Assembly (NCBI GenBank): GCA_030015575.1 | Contig: CM057339.1 | Span: forward strand, 769,126,809 to 769,190,808 | Origin: Agapanthus africanus | Lineage: Eukaryota; Streptophyta; Magnoliopsida; Asparagales; Amaryllidaceae | DNA: 64,000 nt | Reading direction: 5' to 3' | Shown: positions 21,693 through 31,838 of the stretch, in pieces | How positions within the stretch are numbered: position 1 is the stretch's first letter | Layout of the letters: every line of letters begins with the position of its first letter | Notes under the pieces: model-generated | The model's input: the letters and a program-made list of their open reading frames with translations, nothing else | The model's database searches: none | Told to the model about the DNA's origin: nothing | Position numbers and translations under genes: made by a program

Positions 21693-21870
21693 CCCTTATA
21701 AATCCTCTCGATTTATGAGGAGAAAACCTTCCTATAGGATCCTTACGACTTACAGAGGAACATACACTTAGGAATCCTCACGATTCCTAAGGAGAAAATA
21801 CACCTACAAGATCCTCACGACTTATAAGGAGAAATACCTTTGTGAGACTCTTACGGCTCATGAAGTTAAA
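21693..21870 (+). repeat. Hairpin cluster 2
   Basis: Five further units with loops CTCTC, CTTAC, CTCAC, CTCAC and TTACG-like. CTTATAAATC pairs with GATTTATGAG, and CTTAGGAATC pairs perfectly with GATTCCTAAG. Two units have imperfect arms. Confidence 0.7.
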
Positions 21871-22469
21871 AGCCTTAGACGACAGGACCCTAATCCTGGT
21901 CGCTAAGCCACCTTTGTTCGACATCGACAGAGGCAAATGATGATTCGCTCCTGGCAATATCCCAGTTGTAGCGGTGCTGATGCCGAAATCGGCTTACGGC
22001 GAAAAACCAGTAGGCCGCACATGCATACGAAATAGCCGAAATGATGGGGCAACTTGCAATAAAAAGCAGCAAGTAAAAATGTATGCATGCAAAATAGCCG
22101 AAATGATTGGGCAACTCGCAATAAAAAGCAGCGAGTAAAAAAAATAGCCGAAATGATTGGGCAACTCGCAATAAAAAGCAGCGAGTAAAAATAAAATAAA
22201 TAGCCGAAATGATTGGGCACCGCGAAAAATAGCCGAAATGATTGGGCAATCATGATCTTCGCGATATAAAAGCTGAAATGATAGAGCATCGCGGAGATAA
22301 AACAAAAAATGATGATAAAACTTTAGCCCTACAGTTAAGATCACATCGATCCCTGTATACAATCCAAGGGCGTAAACAAAGAGGGAACCATACTTTCCCA
22401 GCAGGCTTCGCCAGAAAATGAAGTCAAATCTCAACAGTTCGTCCCAACGCGGAAGAAATCAGTGTCTTC

Positions 22470-23230
22470 AGCAAACTCCTCGACTCACGGATACAAACAC
22501 TCCTTGACGAGAGCCTCCTGATCCGCGTCGACTCGCAGAGCCACTAGTGCCTCCGTGGGACATCCTCGACTCGTTTCAAACCCCAAGGAAACAAATAATC
22601 CTTGGCGCTTAGGAAATAAATAATCCCTAGCAAACTCCTCGACTCATGGATACAAACACTCCTTGACGAGAGCCTCCTGATTCGCGTCGACTTGCAGAGC
22701 CACCAGTGTCTCCGTGGGACATCCTCGACTCGTTTCAAACCCCAAGGAAACAAATAATCCTTGGCGCTTGGGAAACAAATAATCCTTAGCAAACTCCTTG
22801 ACTCACGGATACAAACACTTCTTGACTAGAGCCTCCTGATCCGCGTCGACTCGCAGAGCAACCAGTGCCTCCGTGGGAAATTCTCGACTCGTTTCAAACC
22901 CCAAGGAAACAAATAATCCTTGGTGCTTGGGAAACAAATAATCCCTAGCAAACTCCTCGACTCACGGATACAAACACTCCTTGACGAGAGCCTCCTGATC
23001 CACGTCGACTCGCAGAGCCACCAGTGCCTCCGTGGGAAATCCTCGACTCGTTTCAAACCCTAAGGAAACAAATAATCCTTGGTGCTTGGGAAACAAATAA
23101 TCCCTAGCAAACTCCTCGACTCACGGATACAAACACTCCTTGATGAAAGCCTGAGCCTCCTGATTCGCGTCGGCTCGCAGAGAAACCAGTGTCTCCGCGG
23201 GAAAATTCCCAATTCGTCTCAACTTGCAAG
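22470..23230 (+). repeat. 159-bp tandem array
   Basis: Unit starts (CAAACTCCTCGACTCA and variants) are at about 22470, 22629, 22788, 22948 and 23107, giving a period of 159-160 bp and nearly five units. Each unit carries CAAATAATCCTTGG, TCGACTCGCAGAGCCACCAG and GTGCCTCCGTGGGA segments. The open frames over it are by-products of the repeat. Confidence 0.85.
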
Positions 23231-23369
23231 ATGAAGCCTCAGACAGCAGGGACTAAAAAACTTGCTTCCTGAACAATGGGACCCTGCAAGTAGATCCAAA
23301 AAGGTCTCTTGCATACTATTCATGGGTCTCACTCTGCAAAGTCGAATCTCGACAAGGAGGGAAACAACC

Positions 23370-23546
23370 GCTTACGGGCCCTCTCGACTCGTAAGAGGGA
23401 AAAATTCTCTTATAGGATCCTTACGACTTATAAGGGAAAACCACACTTAAGAGTCCTCACGATTCCTAAGGAGAAAAACCCACCTACGAGATCCTCTCGA
23501 TCCATAGGGAGAAAAGTCCCTATGAGACCCTCACGGCTCATAGAGT
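23370..23546 (+). repeat. Hairpin cluster 3
   Basis: Five units of the CTCAC-loop type. CTTATAGGATC pairs with GACTTATAAG with one bulged A; CTATGAGACC pairs with GGCTCATAG; CTTACGGGCC pairs with GACTCGTAAG with one mismatch. It lies directly before the 3' end of the antisense gene. Confidence 0.7.
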
Positions 23547-23804
23547 TGAAAAGTCTTAAGCGGCAGATCTGAACCTGTGGCCTAAGCCATTGTTATCTCT
23601 TAGAGAAATTAAGTTATATGCCAATTAGGTTTATCGAGACATCATGCTGAGAAGGGAGAAAGCAAAGAAATAGTACAAGACATTGCAAAAAGGAATGTGT
23701 ATCTTTATTCATAAATTCAATCAAATACAAGGCGAATCATCTAAAGAACAAAGAATGTATATATACTATGCAAAAATTACAAGTGTGTAAATGATACAAA
23801 ATGT

Positions 23805-24514
23805 TCAGGGAGAAGGAAGCCTCTTGAATAGCTCTATCAATTGCTCGCGTACTTCCTTCCACGCCTTCTCTTGATCAGCCGCCACCGCCAGTTCGGCCTC
23901 TACTTGAGCCCGCTGCTGCATGAAGGATGCAAGCTGTTCCCCAACGACCTGCTGAGCTGCTTCACGGCCTCGGGCATCACGCTCGGCGGCATCAAGCTTC
24001 CGCTTCAGTTCTATCCCATTAGAGATACGCTCTAGGAGGCCTTCAAAGACAGCTTTCACCTCGGCAGCATTCGTCCTAACTTCAGCGCGCAGGCGAGCAG
24101 TTGCGCTTGAAGATTCCTGACGTTCCTTCAACCGTAAAGCTGCTTCTTGCGACAAATGGCGGAAATAAGAAGTGCTTCGCTCGAGCCAGGCCGTCCGTTG
24201 GGTGCTTATGGCCAAAACTTCAGGGGAAGGACACGCCGACTCCAACCGATGTAGGCAAGCCTCGATCTCCCTGCAGTGGTTAACCCAAGATTCGACTACG
24301 CCTTCGTTGTGAAAGTTTACGAGCACCGCCAACATTGGGTTAACCTCCACAGCGAAATCTGCGGCAGAGGGGAGAGCGTCCGTGTTAAGCTCTTCGATAT
24401 ACCCGCTCAGCATGTCCAAACTCATCACAGCACCCTTTGAAGATGGACGTTTCAAGAAAGGGCCTGCTGGTGAAAGGACACGAGACTCAAGAGGGACCGG
24501 AGCCGGAACGATAG
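23805..24514 (-). CDS. Last exon of the antisense gene: coiled-coil region
   Basis: Acceptor TTTTGCAG at 24515-24522, phase 1, then 236 codons to the stop. Residues from about 95 onward are Ala/Glu/Leu/Arg-rich with heptad-like spacing (ARLRAEVRTNAAEVKAVF, LKRKLDAAERDARGREAA, FMQQRAQVEAELAVAAD), suggesting dimerisation. The start codon-led open frame extends into the intron up to 24569, but the splice site and phase favour 24514. No family recognised. Confidence 0.65.
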
Positions 24515-27500
24515 CTGCAAAACAAAACATAGTTAAACGATGGTTCAAGGGATGTTGAAGAGTAATCAAAAAGGAAATTTACTATACCAGCTGCAACGGA
24601 CGGCAAAGCCGGAAGGGCCGGTGGCGTGGCAGGTCTTGCGTCCCCTCCTTCGATTTGTGGCACTACAATAAGGAAGAGGAAAAGTCAGAAATAATCCCAT
24701 TGCTAAAAAAAACAAAAGAAAAAAGAAAGACATCGAAGTGAAAATATACTCACCGGCACCACTAGAAGGAGAAGCGAGTTCGGATGGGAAGGAGAAGTGT
24801 GAGAGCAACACTTGATATAAATGATCAAAGAGCACTCCTGTAAAGACACAGTGGTACGAAGTTAGTACATAAGTTACGCGGCTAAAAGATAAACTAATGA
24901 GTCACAAATCCATACCTTCCAACATCCGCGATGGCACAAGGGAAGGCTGGGAGGTGACCACCGCCAAGGCAGTAGTTGACGGTGCTCCTTCGAGCAATGG
25001 AGCATCGGCGCTGGCCGCACCTGCGTTAAAAACAAAGATAAACTTGTTAGAAAAGATCGCAAGATATAAAAAGAGAATGATAGTAACTCGAAATTTACCC
25101 GACGAGCTGCCGGCCGAAACTGAGGCAATTCCCTCCTCCATGGACATGAGGCCACCACCCGTGGCCTCATCACCCGACTCAATGGGAACCGTTGTCGTGC
25201 TCGCAAGCCCTGGAGACGGCGGGGGACCACAGGTGGGGAGGGCTATGACTGGAGCATTGCCAGATTCCTGAGAAGGAGCGGTTAGCTCGTCCTCAGGAAT
25301 CGTGGCCACCTCACCCGCTACTCCCTCGGGTTCAGCGGTCACGGTTGTCTCGTCCACCGTCACCACGAGGTCGCCAGCCTCAGGTGCCTCGCCCACCACT
25401 ACCCTCGGCTCGGTTATAACGATCATTTTATCTGCCGCCACTTCAGGTTCGGCATCAATGACCCTCTCGGCTGCAGATCCCTCAACCTCTGTTTCAGGCC
25501 CCGTAGCCTCAACGACGTTGCCCACCGTCAGCTTGGGTTCGGCAGGCACCGCCTCCTCTGTTTCCCTGGGTTCAACGGTCTCCGCCTCCCCCTCGGTCGG
25601 ACTTGGCTCTGCAAGATAGGATACATAAGAACCGATGGCTTTATAATTCTTACAACAAGGTTCTGAAAGAAATGCTACCTGAAGAGGATTTATCATTTGC
25701 ACTCCAAACCGCGCGCGCCACTTTCCTGCGAGCAGTAGATAGGGCGACAGGGGCCTCTTTGGAGGGAGTATCAGCATGAGGGATGATGCTAGGGCCCGCT
25801 CCCATGGCCAAAGCGGCCCTGCGCGCCTTTGCTTCGTGTCTCAACCGCTTCCTTTCCTCCCGAGCCGTTGAGACGGATGCCACCAGAGCCTCTTTAATTG
25901 AGGCGTCTTCGTCCGTGAATAGGGATGCCTCCAAATTTTTCAAGGCATCCCTTGTCTTTTTGTCAAGTCGAGGCTCTTGCAGCAGCCCCGACAAGACCAG
26001 GACTTCAGTAACAGGCTTGGGGAGGATCCTTGCATCAACTGATATAGCCCCTGCAAAGAAACGAAGGAAGAAGGTTAGGTTGACCATCAGAAGAGATAAC
26101 AAATTTTTCTTATAAAAGGGGGGGGTGGGACGTACCAACGCCTGCTAGAGCACGTTTCTGCTCCTCCTCTTGGAAAGTTTTCAAAGAGGCAGCAATAGCT
26201 TCTTCGGTAGAGACACCTGTTGAAAATGGGGAAAGTATTAGTTAAAAATAATGATAAAAAGTGCAATAAAGTGATGAAGAAAGCGGCTAATGGTTATCCG
26301 ACTCGGTGAGTTTACTTAACATCGCTTCGAGTCTCGCCGATCGCTCCGAAGCTGCAATGGCGACCGCCAAATTGGTGTCTGTGGGATCTACCAAGAAGCC
26401 CTTGTTGCTGCCATATTCACTTATTCCTTCGTTGAGAGGAGCCTCAGGTTCTAAGCCGAGGATCGCGTCGAGGGAAAGGATAGACTTCTTCTTCTTTTGC
26501 CCGCCAGCTCTAGATGCACCTGGAATTGATTTGCGCTTGGCAGGCACCTTGGGGCGGCGGGTCCCGATATCCGCTCCTGAGCCGGACTCCGGCAATATTA
26601 CACTAACTGTCTTCGTGGGAGCGCGAGGCGCTGGTGGTGCATTCACCATAGCAGGCAGCGGCAAGCCACGCGGGGGGCTCAACACGCGTAGTCGATCGAC
26701 TCCGGCATCTTTTAGCGGAGGAATGACCGGAATCCTTGGCTTCAAGGGGGCCTTGCGGTCACTGCCAGGAGGTGCGCCCCTACGGTCAACCAGCATGCGC
26801 TTCTCCGTTAAGATAACTGGGCCCATCGCATGCGCATACCAAGCCACGTACGTGTTGAGCATCTTAGGGACACATCTGAGTTCGCTGATAAAGAAGTAAG
26901 AACCCGTGTTAAGCCGTGTGCAATGGTGCATTGCATTCTTTATCCCCTCTCGGCTGACCACGGGCTTTTCCAAGAAAGCTTCCATCGGGATCCCTTGGTT
27001 GTAACTCGATTGCTGAGCAAATCGGTGCGGGTTATACCTCATAAACAATGCTGTCTCATTCTGCCTAAACACTAGATAGCCCGGCCGAATGGAGTAGAGG
27101 TGGAGGATTTCCCGAGCCTTCAATACGGAAGCCCCATCCTTAAAATCATCGCGCATTGGCACCACTGACTTAGTGGTCTCTGAGCCTATGGTTATGACCT
27201 TATCCACAAAGGAAACCTTCGCTCTGACCAGATGTGGACGAAGGAGCAGCCCCCTAGACTCCCGCGGGGGTGCAACCATAATTGAAGCACCGACCAACAG
27301 CATGACTCTCGGAAGTCTGCATTTCTCAAAGAAAAGTGGAATCTTATGGGCACCAAACACCCCTTGCACATGCATCTCCATCCAGGAGGTGAAATAGTGC
27401 ATCGGGAAGTTAGCAGGTTGTACCCCAGGCTCACTAGCGTCCGCCGCTACGCTAAGCCCATTGTAAAGGTAAGCCAGCCCGGCGATTCCTACCGATAACT

Positions 27501-28628
27501 GCAAACCAGCCACCATCCGATGCGCTGGGTAAAAGACGGAGGGCCGCATGTGGCGCGGGTGCATGGGGAGCGCAAAGCTGCATAGCCACAAGCCCAAGAA
27601 CCCAATAAAAAAGGTCTCCTCCTCCATGCCCGGGACGGCGATTTCTGAGAAAGGGACGATGGCAGCGCTTGGGAGATAAAAATCCCTTTGATCATTCTCC
27701 GATACGGGTCGGCGGTCCAAGCCGAAACCAAAAGGGTCATCGAGCTGGGCGAACTTCTCACCCCGCTCTGATAGGAACTCCGGGCGAACGAAGCGGGCAA
27801 TAAAATCTGCGAAACTGACGCCCCGGTCGCCCGATTCCAGATGGAGTCCTTCATAGATCTCCAACACCTTCACCAAGCCCGGATACTGATGCTGAATGGC
27901 GTTCTCCGGAGTCAGGTCAAACACCAGCGGCTTGGTGACAAAGACGTATTCGTCAGGAGGAAGCAGCTCCTCGTAATGCTCCCCTCTCATTGGTAGACCC
28001 GAGACTTCAACAAACTCCTCCAAGGAGATGGAGACCTCCCTGTCCGTCATCAGGAAGGTGTGGGTGGGGATATTCCATTGTTCAATAAAGGCCTTGATCC
28101 ACCACATTGGAGGAGAGGGATACTCGAAAAGCGAGACGTAGATGGCCGAATATAAACCAATCTTCGTTAGATGAGTCCTTTTCGCCGATAAGATGTACCG
28201 GGCCCACTGCAAATATCCGGCGGGCGGTCGCGGGATCAGTCCAATATTGTAAGCTTGTCCCCAAGGGCGTGCTTCACCCTGACAGATTCGCCTCCCCAGA
28301 ATGTCTATTGCCGGCGGCGGCTGCACAGGGATGGCACCGATTGCATGCTGGAGGAGGTCATCAGAATTCCAATTTTTAACCTCCACGGTATACTTCACCA
28401 GGGGTTCGTCCGCATAAGGGATCGTAACTATGGGCTCAGACGGCGAGGCGGAACTGAAACTGCGACGACCCTGGATGATTTCATTGTACCACCTACCCTA
28501 CAAGTGATGGTTTTTGTACTTGGGGTCATGATCCTTAATAAGAGAGAACACCACCCGGTCCACTGGTGCATGGGGAAACCCTCCCTCCGAGCGAACAAAT
28601 GGGAAAGACGAGTTGGCAGATATGTTTC
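23805..28628 (-). CDS. Antisense multi-exon gene inside element F (plant mobile domain-like plus coiled coil)
   Basis: The gene is read opposite to gag-pol. I place eight exons: 26316-28628, 26136-26216, 25679-26050, 25099-25608, 24916-25020, 24754-24837, 24588-24662, 23805-24514. Each intron (70-99 bp) starts GT and ends AG, and every junction, including the acceptor at 28629-28630, is phase 1. The reading frame then runs through all exons to the TGA at 23805, about 1415 codons, broken by one TAG at 28498-28500. The first exon with the true start codon is not resolved; the GTG at 28398 is internal. The long first exon is plant mobile domain-like, the middle exons are low-complexity Ala/Glu/Pro/Ser-rich, and the last is a predicted coiled coil. 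Antisense orientation keeps introns from being spliced out of element RNA. Function unknown; extra antisense frames are known in Tat-lineage elements. Confidence 0.75.
26316..28628 (-). CDS. Long exon of the antisense gene: plant mobile domain-like region
   Basis: Open from 28398 to the donor site GTAAAC at 26310-26315, and in frame further upstream to the acceptor at 28629 except for the TAG at 28498. Reading from its start it has DRVVFSLIKDHDPKY, WIKAFIEQWNIPTHTF followed by SISLEEFVEVSGLPM, which resembles the W...TFH...T..D...L.GLP pattern of the plant mobile domain (PF10536), then a long globular part with GFLGLWLCSFALP. The end is Pro/Lys-rich with KKKKS, a possible nuclear signal. Plant mobile domain proteins such as Arabidopsis MAIN and MAIL1 act in transposon silencing, and the domain also occurs in transposons. 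The assignment is by pattern only. Confidence 0.65.
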
Positions 28629-29350
28629 CTGTAGAAAGACAAAAATAACCGTTAGTGTTCCAATGCTTGGCATTTTAAAATCTTACACCATACTGCAATG
28701 CAGTGGGTAGGGGACCAAAGGGGGACCCACAAAATCTGGATGACGGTGCATCATTTAATAAGACAATCCCATCATTAGATGAGACTGTCAATTAATGAAA
28801 GGATCCCCAAGAGAATATCCTTATTGATAGGAAGTCCCTAGAGACAAGGATAAAATCTCCTCTTTTAGAGCAAAGCTCTGTCACAGAGTGACATTTGTCA
28901 AACTCTGGTCTCAAAAGGATAAAAAAATTTAAAAAAAAAAGAGCCTAGCTCTATAATAATGATGGAAAAATCCATTAGAAAAAAAACTTTAACTCCTAAA
29001 AGATTAAGAATTTGGGATCTTGAAGATCCATGAAAAACTTTTTAGAGTTCTCCATTTTCGGATCAGAAAAGATCTACATTTGATCCATGAGCAAAGCTCT
29101 ATTCAGGGGTTAAAACCTATGAACAAGATCTCTGTAGATCTGTAAGTTCTTGAGAGCAAGGCTCTATTAATTAAATTAAATTAAATTTAATTTAATTTAA
29201 GATTTTTTACCTAAAATAATTCTAAGTTCTGAACTTTAAAGTTCTTTGGAAGAAACAAGAGCAAGGCTCTGAGAGTTCTTAAGCAAGAGCAAGACTCTGA
29301 AAATTAAAATTCTTGAAAGTTGTAAAGAATTTTCTAAGGACCAAGGGTCC

Positions 29351-29359
29351 TATTTATAG
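29351..29359 (-). promoter_or_regulatory. TATA box for the antisense gene
   Basis: CTATAAATA on the minus strand in context CGCCTATAAATAGGACC. It lies about 720 bp upstream of the first recognisable acceptor site and about 100 bp inside the 3' LTR, in the correct orientation for the antisense gene. Confidence 0.55.
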
Positions 29360-29410
29360 GCGCCTGTGCCTCTTCAACTTACCCCTCTGATCCAACGTCC
29401 AGGATCTTGC

Positions 29411-29451
29411 CACCGTTGCACTCACGTGCGCGCCACATGAGCGCAACGGTG
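29411..29451. repeat. 41-bp hairpin with G-box core
   Basis: Arms CACCGTTGC...CTCA...GTG and CAC...TGAG...GCAACGGTG pair at 16 of 18 positions around a CGCGC loop. The left arm contains CACGTG. It lies upstream of the antisense TATA box and next to the polypurine tract. Confidence 0.65.
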
Positions 29452-29460
29452 GGGGGCATT
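29448..29460 (+). promoter_or_regulatory. Polypurine tract of element F
   Basis: GGTGGGGGGCATT directly before the 3' LTR start TGTTTCCCC. It is the expected primer site for plus-strand DNA synthesis. Element C has the matching AGTGAGGGGCATT on the minus strand at 42789. Confidence 0.75.
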
Positions 29461-31838
29461 TGTTTCCCCAAATCAGAGCAAGGCTCTGTTTAAATTTCAA
29501 AAATTCAAATTTTCTGAAGCAACGCTTCAAAATCCCGTGCGCTGCGCGCAACGCGCCACGTGTCAGAAGTGGATGCGTCAGCACAACATCCGAGGCAGTG
29601 CGTCCAATCAGAGCAAGACTCTTTTAAAACATAAAGTAAAGGAAGCAACGTTTCGCTGTGCGACACGTGTCTGCGCAGTTGCGCAAGCAGAGCTGCGCAA
29701 GCGCTGCGCTGCGCTGCGCGACACGTGTCTGTGCAGTTGCGCAAGCAGAGCTGCGCAAGCGCTGCGCTGCGCGACACGTGCGCAAGCACTGCGCTGCACG
29801 ACACGTGTCTGCGTAGTTGCGCAAGCACAACTGCGCAAATGCTGCGCTGCGCAACACGTGTCACACGCTGGGGCGTTTGCGCAAAACGGAATTGAGATTT
29901 TAAAGAAATCTTTTCTGTTCTTGTTAAAACAAGAAGATTTTCTTCTGTAAAACAGAGGCATTTGGATCAAAGATCCAACGGTGGGGAAAATTCCCCAAAT
30001 CACTCAGAGAAAGATCTTTTTAACAAATTTAACTAATTTATGGGCACTATAAAAGAGACCCCAGACCTCAATTCAAGATCATGAACATTTTCTGAAAAAA
30101 AAAGAACTCTGAAGAACTCCTCAAGAACAAAAAAGGTAAAAACCTTTATAAAAAGAGAAAGTTCTCTTATGAACAGATCATAGATCTAAAAACAAGATCA
30201 CTGATCTTTAATAAAAAAAAAATTAAATAGTGCTTTGCACTTTTTATGAACCACTGGTTCATTGAAAACAAAAAAAAAAACTTGTTTTCTTCGATTTAAA
30301 ATTGATCCAAAAGAATAAGAACAGTGCCCAGCACTTACCAAAACTGCACTATTGCGCAAGCCGCCAGGAAGCGCCACGTGTCAGCAGTGCAACAGCGCAG
30401 CGCACTGACGCAGTGCACTGCGCTGTTGCGTTTGCGCTCATCAGAGCGTGACACGTGTCACTTCCACATGCGCTTGCACTCTTTAATTTGCGCAAAGCGC
30501 CTGACAAGCCATGTGGGGCACTGTCAAAGTATTTAATGCTCTGCATTAGGGGACAAAGCCCAATTAAAAGGCCTAACAGGCCTAATAAAAAATGCTATGC
30601 ATTTAAAAAAGGGGCAGAGCCCAACCAAAACAAAGAAAAATAATGCAGTGAGGGGGCAAGGCCCTAGCACAGGTCCAATAGGCCAAAAACAAAAGAATAT
30701 TGAAACTGGACTTAGCCCAGTCGTGGCCATAAGTCCTCAAATTAAATTGACTGAGCACGACTGCTCCCTAAATCAATTTACATCCGGTTCGAGGGTACGT
30801 CTCCGAACTTCTCTGACAGTTATCGTTGTAATCCTTCAACGACGTCAGAGAGGTGACGGGTCCCAACGACCACACATGAATATGGACTGCGGGGTCCTTA
30901 AACTCGTGGACCGAAACGTCCTTAAACTAATATTGGACCGAAACGTCCCTAAACTGGAATACGGACCACCACGTCCCTAAACTGGAATATGGACCACCAT
31001 GTCCCTAAACTAGAATACGGACCACCACGTCCCTAAACTGGAATACGGACCACCATGTCCCCAAACTGGAATACGGACCACTACGTCCCTAAACTGGAAC
31101 AATAGAGCCTCCAAACGCTCTTTTGCCGGATCTAAATGATCCCGTTTAAGTCGATCTTAGCCCCCAAACACGGCTAACGTATCCTTAAACATTGAAACGG
31201 ACTATAAAACTCTAAATCAACCTTGGTTCAAGGGTACATCTCCGAACTCCTCTGACATCTGCCGTTGTAATCCTTCAACGACGTTAGAGAGGTGACGAGT
31301 CCCGATGGCCAGATATTAAATGGATTATCACGTTAAGTTGATCTTAGTCTCAAACAGGACTTACGTATCCTTAACTAACGTTTAAGTTGATCTTAGCCGC
31401 AACGCGACTAATGCATCCTTAAACTAAAAACACCAAACGATCTAAGTAAATACGGATTTGGACTAATCCACGTCCTACGGGCGACAACATTACTTAGTCT
31501 TCGTATACAATCCACGGGCAATCACAAACAAAACAAACACACACGACACGAAGTGAAATTCTGGAGAAGGAGAAAGTTGTTACCGCGATGCGGTAGCGCA
31601 ATTAACTGCAGGGGCTTGCGCCTGCAGGGAAGAGCGTCCCCACAATCAAAAACCCCTCAAGCGAGGGGGAATCTGACGAAGTCTGGTACATCGGCTGCAT
31701 TCGTCTAAACCTCCGATACACGGTGCCATAAATCAACTTAGCATCTTCGGAGAAGTAGACGGATAAAACCATATAGCATCTGCCCCGAATCTCAGGCAAG
31801 ACGTGCCCGCGTCGTCGGCCGCCGTTTGGAGGGGAACA
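29461..31838 (+). repeat. 3' LTR of element F, 2378 bp
   Basis: Same start and end as the 5' LTR and followed by CACCC at 31839-31843. It differs from the 5' LTR mainly by length changes in the G-box block (29650-29865) and the GGAC-N6-GTCC array (30890-31105) and by scattered substitutions. TATA box at 30048-30055. Confidence 0.92.

Larger units (their letters stand above)
20819..23804 (+). repeat. Repeat-rich 3' noncoding region of element F
   Basis: No gene seen. From left to right it holds three GGAC-N6-GTCC units (20915-20990), an (AT)n run (21020-21042), two ~152-bp units starting near 21068 and 21220 (GGTATGTCCATAAG), hairpin clusters at 21342-21520 and 21693-21870, short tandem units around GCCGAAATGATTGGGCAACT (22025-22250), a 159-bp tandem array (22470-23230) and a third hairpin cluster (23350-23546). 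Several of these recur in reverse orientation in the 3' region of Tat C. Confidence 0.85.
28629..29460 (-). promoter_or_regulatory. Upstream region of the antisense gene, up to the 3' LTR
   Basis: No gene is resolved here, but it should hold the first exon(s) and promoter of the antisense gene. A minus-strand TATA box (CTATAAATA) is at 29351-29359. A 30-bp perfect palindrome of TTAAA units is at 29171-29200, and many short palindromes such as AGAGC-AAA-GCTCT occur between 28860 and 29330. A large hairpin with a CACGTG core is at 29411-29451 and the polypurine tract follows it. Confidence 0.55.
9047..31838 (+). mobile_element. Complete 22.8-kb Tat-lineage Ty3/gypsy element F with antisense gene
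   Basis: It is bounded by two LTRs (9047-11392 and 29461-31838) starting TGTTTCCCC and ending GGGGAACA, with a perfect CACCC duplication on both sides. Internal order: primer binding site, gag, protease, RT, RNase H, second archaeal-type RNase H, integrase, a repeat-rich 3' region, an antisense multi-exon gene, polypurine tract. RT-RH-aRH-INT order and the long 3' noncoding region are typical of the Tat/Ogre group. In one 205-bp stretch of the LTRs compared by eye (10261 vs 30741) I count three substitutions, so insertion was fairly recent. The gag-pol frame carries many stops, so present movement would need proteins from another copy. Confidence 0.93.

Noticed and set aside
21890..22434. Minus-strand frames with hydrophobic FGYF repeats, resembling a membrane protein
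   Set aside because: Derived from the tandem unit around GCCGAAATGATTGGGC, present also in element C; composition artefact.
25302..25619. Plus-strand Ser/Thr/Ala-rich frame (also 26306-26899)
   Set aside because: Shadows of the antisense exons; low complexity and no homology.
26287..28398. The 703-residue antisense frame as an ordinary single-exon host gene
   Set aside because: It lies between integrase and the 3' LTR of an element with intact target duplication, and splice sites with matching phase join it to seven further exons.
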